Position numbers and translations under genes: made by a program
Assembly: GCA_019454915.1 (NCBI GenBank)
Contig: JACFNM010000142.1
Location: 1 to 9,873, forward strand
DNA: 9,873 nucleotides
DNA from: Chitinophagaceae bacterium
GTDB taxonomy: Bacteria; Bacteroidota; Bacteroidia; Chitinophagales; Chitinophagaceae
Reading direction: 5' to 3'
Notes under the pieces: generated by a model
What the model was told of the DNA's origin: nothing
Databases searched by the model: none
Seen by the model: only the letters and a program-made list of their open reading frames with translations
Part shown: positions 7,128-9,873 of the stretch, piece by piece
Numbering within the stretch: position 1 is the stretch's first letter
Layout of the letters: the number at the start of each line of letters is the position of its first letter

Positions 7128-8175
7128 AATTATCAAACAAAGCTTTTATCAAGCCGGGATTCTTCTTTCTCTTGTTTAAGTCACTGTCTTTCAAAGCTTG
7201 AGTGATAATCGGCAAAGCGATGGTGGAATCGCAGTAGCACTGTACGTAATTTCCATTGTCTGATTCTTTACCCCAGGATATAGCTTCATCAAATGTACAA
7301 CCGGAAAGCCCTCCCCATTGCGGGGAATCGGCGGTGATCTGAACCGCATATTTATGCGGATAATAGGATTCATCGGTGTCTTTTCGGGAATTCAGATTTA
7401 CACGGTTAGGAACTTTTCTTTCTTCGTACATTAAGTCTGCCGAGACGGAAAATAACTGGATGAAATCTTTGGGTACGCCGCCCCCCAAATAGATAACGCC
7501 CGTTTCCTTCACGCTCTCGGAAAGAGACATAAACTCGGTATAGTCTTTTACATTATCCAGGATCAACCGGAACCCTCTGCTCTTAGCAATTAGGGCGGCA
7601 TCTCCGTAAGGGCTGTCAACGATGGCCGGGCAAAAAATGGGTATCTTGTTGACGGCCGCAGTAGCTACGACGCTGTTTATATTTTTCTTCTTTAGCCACA
7701 ATCCAAATTCATAGAGAAATTCTCTTGAAGAGTAAGGATAGTTTTCCCGCAGCGTTAATATGAATCCTGCTATTAATTCCGTCATCTCCATGTATTCGGA
7801 TTCGCTACCCAGGACGTCGTAATACCGGTTATATCCTTCTTTAAAGAGCGCGGTGTCGTCATAATCCGGCGGGCACTGGTAATAATGATACCCCATTGCT
7901 TCAATAATATCTTCCGAAATATTGGCGCCGGTTGACACAATGATATCTACGAAATTATTTTCGATAAGCCAGTTAATGAGCTTCCATTGACCCGCGGTAG
8001 ATAAAGAACCGGAATAGCCTAATAAGATAGTGGTGTCTTCATCGTTGATCATTTTTCTTAGAATATCATAAGCACGTGCCAGGCTTTTGCCCTGATATGC
8101 CGTATCCATCATTTCTTCTAATAATTCTTTTATCGTCTTGTTCTTTCTAACTTCAATCGGTTTCAGTTTCTTCAT
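7126..8175 (-). CDS. Deoxyhypusine-synthase-like protein
   Basis: A 349-residue soluble protein of the deoxyhypusine synthase (DHS) fold, an NAD-dependent aminobutyl transferase family that uses polyamines. VSTGANISEDI (80-90) matches the NAD-site segment, PAIVDSPYGD (183-192) and YLGGGVPK (229-236) follow in order, and TADSPQWGGLSG...DEAISWGK (281-303) carries Lys303, at the place of the lysine that forms the enzyme-imine in human DHS (K329), with E297 and W301 also kept. The human GGGxxKHH motif reads GGGVPKDF here, so the catalytic His is replaced by Asp237. Bacteria lack the eIF5A substrate, so true DHS activity is unlikely. Plant homospermidine synthases arose from DHS, which makes a polyamine product a reasonable guess. 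It stands alone between terminators; no polyamine gene is adjacent. Confidence 0.9.
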   Translation of the reverse strand: MKKLKPIEVRKNKTIKELLEEMMDTAYQGKSLARAYDILRKMINDEDTTILLGYSGSLSTAGQWKLINWLIENNFVDIIVSTGANISEDIIEAMGYHYYQCPPDYDDTALFKEGYNRYYDVLGSESEYMEMTELIAGFILTLRENYPYSSREFLYEFGLWLKKKNINSVVATAAVNKIPIFCPAIVDSPYGDAALIAKSRGFRLILDNVKDYTEFMSLSESVKETGVIYLGGGVPKDFIQLFSVSADLMYEERKVPNRVNLNSRKDTDESYYPHKYAVQITADSPQWGGLSGCTFDEAISWGKESDNGNYVQCYCDSTIALPIITQALKDSDLNKRKKNPGLIKALFDN

Positions 8176-8189
8176 AATGATTGTTTTTT

Positions 8190-8239
8190 AAAAAGCGCTT
8201 TCTCTCCATTGTACGAAAGGAGAATGCAGATCGCTTTTT
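8190..8239 (-). promoter_or_regulatory. Nested stem-loop in the leader of the DHS-like gene
   Basis: AAAAAGCG (8190-8197) is exactly complementary to CGCTTTTT (8232-8239), and inside it TCTCC (8203-8207) pairs with GGAGA (8219-8223) around an 11-base loop. On the minus-strand transcript the outer stem ends in a run of U only 14 bases before the ATG at 8175, so it resembles a terminator or attenuator, or a structure that controls access to the start. An AAAGCGCTTT palindrome (8192-8201) offers a competing pairing for the same arm. Confidence 0.4.
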
Positions 8240-8436
8240 TACTTAAGATTTATTTGTATAGTACAGTAAAAAGCAGATAATTTCAGCGGCTGCGGATGAT
8301 TCGCCCCGGACATTATCCGGCTGCCGTTATATTTATGTTTGTTGGCAGGTATTAGTTTACAAATTGACGGAGGGAGAAATCTGAAACAGGCATATAATAT
8401 TTCTGTATAGAAGCGATGCGACTCTATTGCGAACCA

Positions 8437-8467
8437 AATAAAAGCGGGCTCCGGCAGCAAAGCCCGC
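8437..8467 (-). terminator. Strong intrinsic terminator after the HdeD-like gene
   Basis: On the minus strand GCGGGCT (8467-8461) pairs perfectly with AGCCCGC (8450-8444) around a 10-base loop and is followed by TTTTATTT (8443-8436). It starts 23 bases after the stop codon at 8491. This separates the HdeD-like gene from the DHS-like gene, so the two are unlikely to share one transcript by default. Confidence 0.85.
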
Positions 8468-8490
8468 CTTCCGGCTATCAGGATTTTTCA

Positions 8491-9135
8491 TTAGTCTTTT
8501 CTGCCCTTAATGGATTCATAATATTCTTCTTTCAGATCCTCGATTTTGTCTTTCAGTTCTTTTTTTAATTTTTGAGGAAAAGTTTTCAATTTTTTAAGTT
8601 GAAGAGATAATACCACAGCATATACTCCTACGAAGATAAAAGACAGCGCCGTGAATATGACCAGAGAAATACCCGTGAAAATAGGATTGGCGAGTAAGAT
8701 AAAAGAGAATACAATTCCTAAAATGCTGACGATAGCCAAATTACCCCATTTCAATACGCCGTAGTTCTTCAGTTCAAATGCAAATCCTAATCCCTGAAAA
8801 GAACGGAATAGCAAACCAAAACCGATGAAAAACGGGAGGGTAACCGATGCTATTGCCGGTTTGGCAAGCAGCAGAACACCCAGTATCAAACTAAAAATGC
8901 CGCTGGTGAGATACCAGCCCCAGCCTTCTAACTCATCGCGGTTCTCCACCGAAAACCAAATTTCCAAAATACCCGAAAACAGGAACGACAGGCTGAAAAG
9001 CATAACCAGCGAGAAGTAGGTTGATTCGGGAACGGTAAAGATATAGCCCCCAAGTACAATAAACAACGCACCAATGATGGCCGGTACATACCAATGTTTC
9101 ACCGTATTACGGATCGTTTTTAAAAATGTTGCCAT
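8491..9135 (-). CDS. HdeD/DUF308-family membrane protein
   Basis: A 214-residue inner-membrane protein with six predicted helices at about 16-34, 39-61, 73-91, 96-118, 131-149 and 152-178, in the paired-helix pattern of the HdeD/DUF308 family, whose E. coli member is linked to acid resistance at high cell density. VPAIIGALFIVLGGYIF, the GWGWYLTSGIFSLILGVLLL stretch (71-90) and LLANPIFTGISL (147-158) are the recurrent family segments: a glycine-rich helix, then a xxP turn. After the last helix comes a lysine/glutamate-rich tail (180-214, with 14 Lys by my count) predicted to be helical and cytoplasmic. That tail is longer than I expect for the family. The start at 9135 places the first helix properly. 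The molecular role is unknown; an acid or envelope-stress function is only a family inference. Confidence 0.85.
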   Translation of the reverse strand: MATFLKTIRNTVKHWYVPAIIGALFIVLGGYIFTVPESTYFSLVMLFSLSFLFSGILEIWFSVENRDELEGWGWYLTSGIFSLILGVLLLAKPAIASVTLPFFIGFGLLFRSFQGLGFAFELKNYGVLKWGNLAIVSILGIVFSFILLANPIFTGISLVIFTALSFIFVGVYAVVLSLQLKKLKTFPQKLKKELKDKIEDLKEEYYESIKGRKD

Positions 9136-9357
9136 AATAATTGAAAATTTAACTTGTTATGAATACGTACGATTCGTGACTCAGAAATGTGTTGCGACGA
9201 AGGATATTGTGACAAAGACTTACCGTCATTAACTTACCAAACCATCTTTTCCTCTTGCTTTGTGGTTGTGTTCAGGTTTGTGTGCACCGGTTTCACCAAC
9301 AAAGCCCAAGATAATCACTTTTGAGGTTCAAATTTGTTTAAATATATGTTTTTCTTT

Positions 9358-9519
9358 TATAATCCTGGAAAATGTTTTTATCGCAAATGCTGCTACAGAT
9401 ATGTCATGCATAATACCCCACAACGATGCCGGAACGCTTGCAGTGGCAGGATTGATTTGAGTTGTTTGCCGGCGCCCTCTGAAGACTCGACTTTTCCATA
9501 TGCTCAGGCGGGGTTTTTT
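9358..9519 (+). ncRNA. Candidate small RNA or attenuated leader
   Basis: A plus-strand unit is suggested by TTGTTT (9334-9339), an 18-base gap and TATAAT (9358-9363), then about 150 bases ending at a hairpin with six T (9514-9519). Inside, GGCA (9445-9448) can pair with TGCC at 9427-9430 or at 9467-9470, two exclusive choices. It matches no RNA family I can recognise. The promoter is of the E. coli type, which is not the usual one in this phylum, so the 5' end is especially uncertain. A leader for the gene at 9611 is an alternative. Confidence 0.3.
9475..9519 (+). terminator. Plus-strand intrinsic terminator without an upstream gene
   Basis: CCCTCTGA (9475-9482) pairs with TCAGGcGGG (9504-9512) if one C is bulged and one T-G wobble is allowed. 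Six T follow at 9514-9519. The loop is long (21 bases), which lowers confidence. No plus-strand protein gene lies upstream within the gap, so the terminated transcript is unexplained. Confidence 0.5.
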
Positions 9520-9610
9520 CTTAGGCAATAAAAAATTGAAAATTTATACGTGAAGAATTAAAAAAGCGTTATTAACTTTAACTAAAAGCTTCTGACCTAT
9601 TTAACACAGT

Positions 9611-9873
9611 ATGAAAAGCAAAACCCTTATCCCGATCATTACGCTGCTTTGCGTATGGCAGAGTGCGCTCTTTGCCCAGGAAAAGCTGAATATCAAGTTC
9701 GGTAAAATTACAGCAGCGGATTTCAATCTCTCCAATCAATCGTTTGATACCAGCGCCGGCGCAGTTGTTATCGCGGATATCGGAAAATCAGCTTTTGAAG
9801 GGAATAATTCCGGTTGGTTTTCTCTCTCTTTTAGTAAGCATAGCCGCGTTAAAATTCTAAACAAAAACGGCAT
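9611..9873 (+). CDS. DUF3857/transglutaminase-type secreted protein (partial, N-terminus only)
   Basis: The frame opens at the ATG at 9611 and runs off the window after 87 codons and two bases. Residues 1-22 are a signal peptide (MKSKTLIPIITLLCVW, cut after FAQ). The mature start, LNIKFGKITAADFNLSN, followed by AGAVVIADIGKSAFEGNN (47-64) and GWFSLSFSKHSRVKILNKNG (65-84... the last visible part), follows the pattern of Bacteroidota DUF3857 proteins, which usually continue into a transglutaminase-like domain and total about 600-650 residues. The expected place is the periplasm or outer-membrane surface; the function of the family is not established. The transglutaminase triad cannot be checked because it lies outside the window. 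Confidence 0.82.
   Translation, partial: MKSKTLIPIITLLCVWQSALFAQEKLNIKFGKITAADFNLSNQSFDTSAGAVVIADIGKSAFEGNNSGWFSLSFSKHSRVKILNKNG

Larger units (their letters stand above)
8176..8490. other. Intergenic region between the HdeD-like and DHS-like genes
   Basis: This 315-base gap separates two minus-strand genes. It holds the HdeD-like gene's strong terminator (8437-8467) and a nested stem-loop just before the DHS-like start (8190-8239). A 73-codon minus-strand frame (8239-8460) crosses the terminator stem and shows no recognisable motif, so I do not call it a gene. The DHS-like promoter should lie between about 8240 and 8430, but I find no clear TAnnTTTG box on the minus strand. Confidence 0.6.
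9136..9610. other. Long intergenic region between divergent genes
   Basis: 475 bases with no convincing protein gene lie between the HdeD-like and DUF3857-type start codons. Short overlapping frames at 9260-9531 on both strands show no family motif. The right part is GC-richer (9420-9515) and ends in a hairpin plus six T on the plus strand, which suggests a small transcript or a leader. The last 90 bases (9520-9610) are AT-rich and should hold the promoter of the downstream gene; TAACTTTA (9573-9580) is a 7-of-8 match to the Bacteroidota -7 box, without a well-placed TTG. Confidence 0.6.

Noticed and set aside
8239..8460. 73-codon minus-strand frame between the HdeD-like and DHS-like genes
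   Set aside because: It crosses the stem of the strong terminator at 8437-8467 and shows no family motif or compositional sign of a membrane protein.
9426..9449. SRP RNA-like CCGGAA ... GCAG segment
   Set aside because: The flanking bases do not form the UCC-GGAA-GGA tetraloop and symmetric bulge of SRP RNA, and the GCAG position is wrong.
9260..9531. Small frames of about 65 codons on both strands in the gap before the DUF3857 gene
   Set aside because: They overlap each other in different phases, have unlike compositions and no motif; the plus-strand one runs into the terminator T-tract.
9140..9546. ATTGAAAATTTA present at both 9140-9151 and 9535-9546
   Set aside because: A 12-base AT-rich direct repeat with no mobile-element, attachment-site or target-duplication context; probably chance.

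Overview
The window looks like a piece of a Bacteroidota chromosome, most likely a Chitinophagaceae-type member (order Chitinophagales). Evidence for this is a CarboxypepD_reg/plug/beta-barrel outer-membrane protein with the usual plug motifs, a DUF3857-type secreted protein, a HdeD-like membrane protein, a bacterial deoxyhypusine-synthase-like protein, moderate to low GC, and start codons with AT-rich leaders instead of strong Shine-Dalgarno sites. Phylum is fairly safe; family is inference.

Layout: (1) 1-2047, minus: 5' 682 codons of a TonB-receptor-like outer-membrane beta-barrel protein whose C-terminus lies outside the window. (2) 2048-2462: divergent intergenic region with repeated AACTAATT boxes, a 14-bp palindrome and a cluster of ATTCAA/TTGAAT inverted repeats. 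(3) 2463-4430, plus: complete glycogen branching enzyme GlgB. (4) 4569-5513, minus: epoxyqueuosine reductase QueG, convergent with glgB. (5) 5784-7025, plus: secreted BNR/Asp-box (sialidase-superfamily) protein; its reading frame opens at 5679 but the signal peptide fixes the start at 5784. (6) 7126-8175, minus: deoxyhypusine-synthase-like protein, with a hairpin/U-tract terminator at its 3' end and a long nested stem-loop just before its start. (7) 8491-9135, minus: HdeD/DUF308 six-helix membrane protein followed by a textbook intrinsic terminator. (8) 9136-9610: long gap with a plus-strand terminator that no protein gene explains, so possibly a small RNA. (9) 9611-9873, plus: first 87 codons of a DUF3857/transglutaminase-type secreted protein, cut by the window end.

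The genes do not form one pathway. They are mostly single-gene transcription units in alternating orientation: envelope proteins (outer-membrane barrel, HdeD-like, secreted BNR protein, DUF3857 protein) mixed with housekeeping enzymes (glycogen branching, tRNA queuosine modification, a probable polyamine-type enzyme). I see no CRISPR array, tRNA, rRNA, insertion sequence, phage gene or recognisable defence system. The points most worth checking are the deoxyhypusine-synthase-like enzyme that lacks the catalytic His pair, its stem-loop leader, the unexplained transcript end at 9519, and the phased repeat boxes between the barrel gene and glgB.
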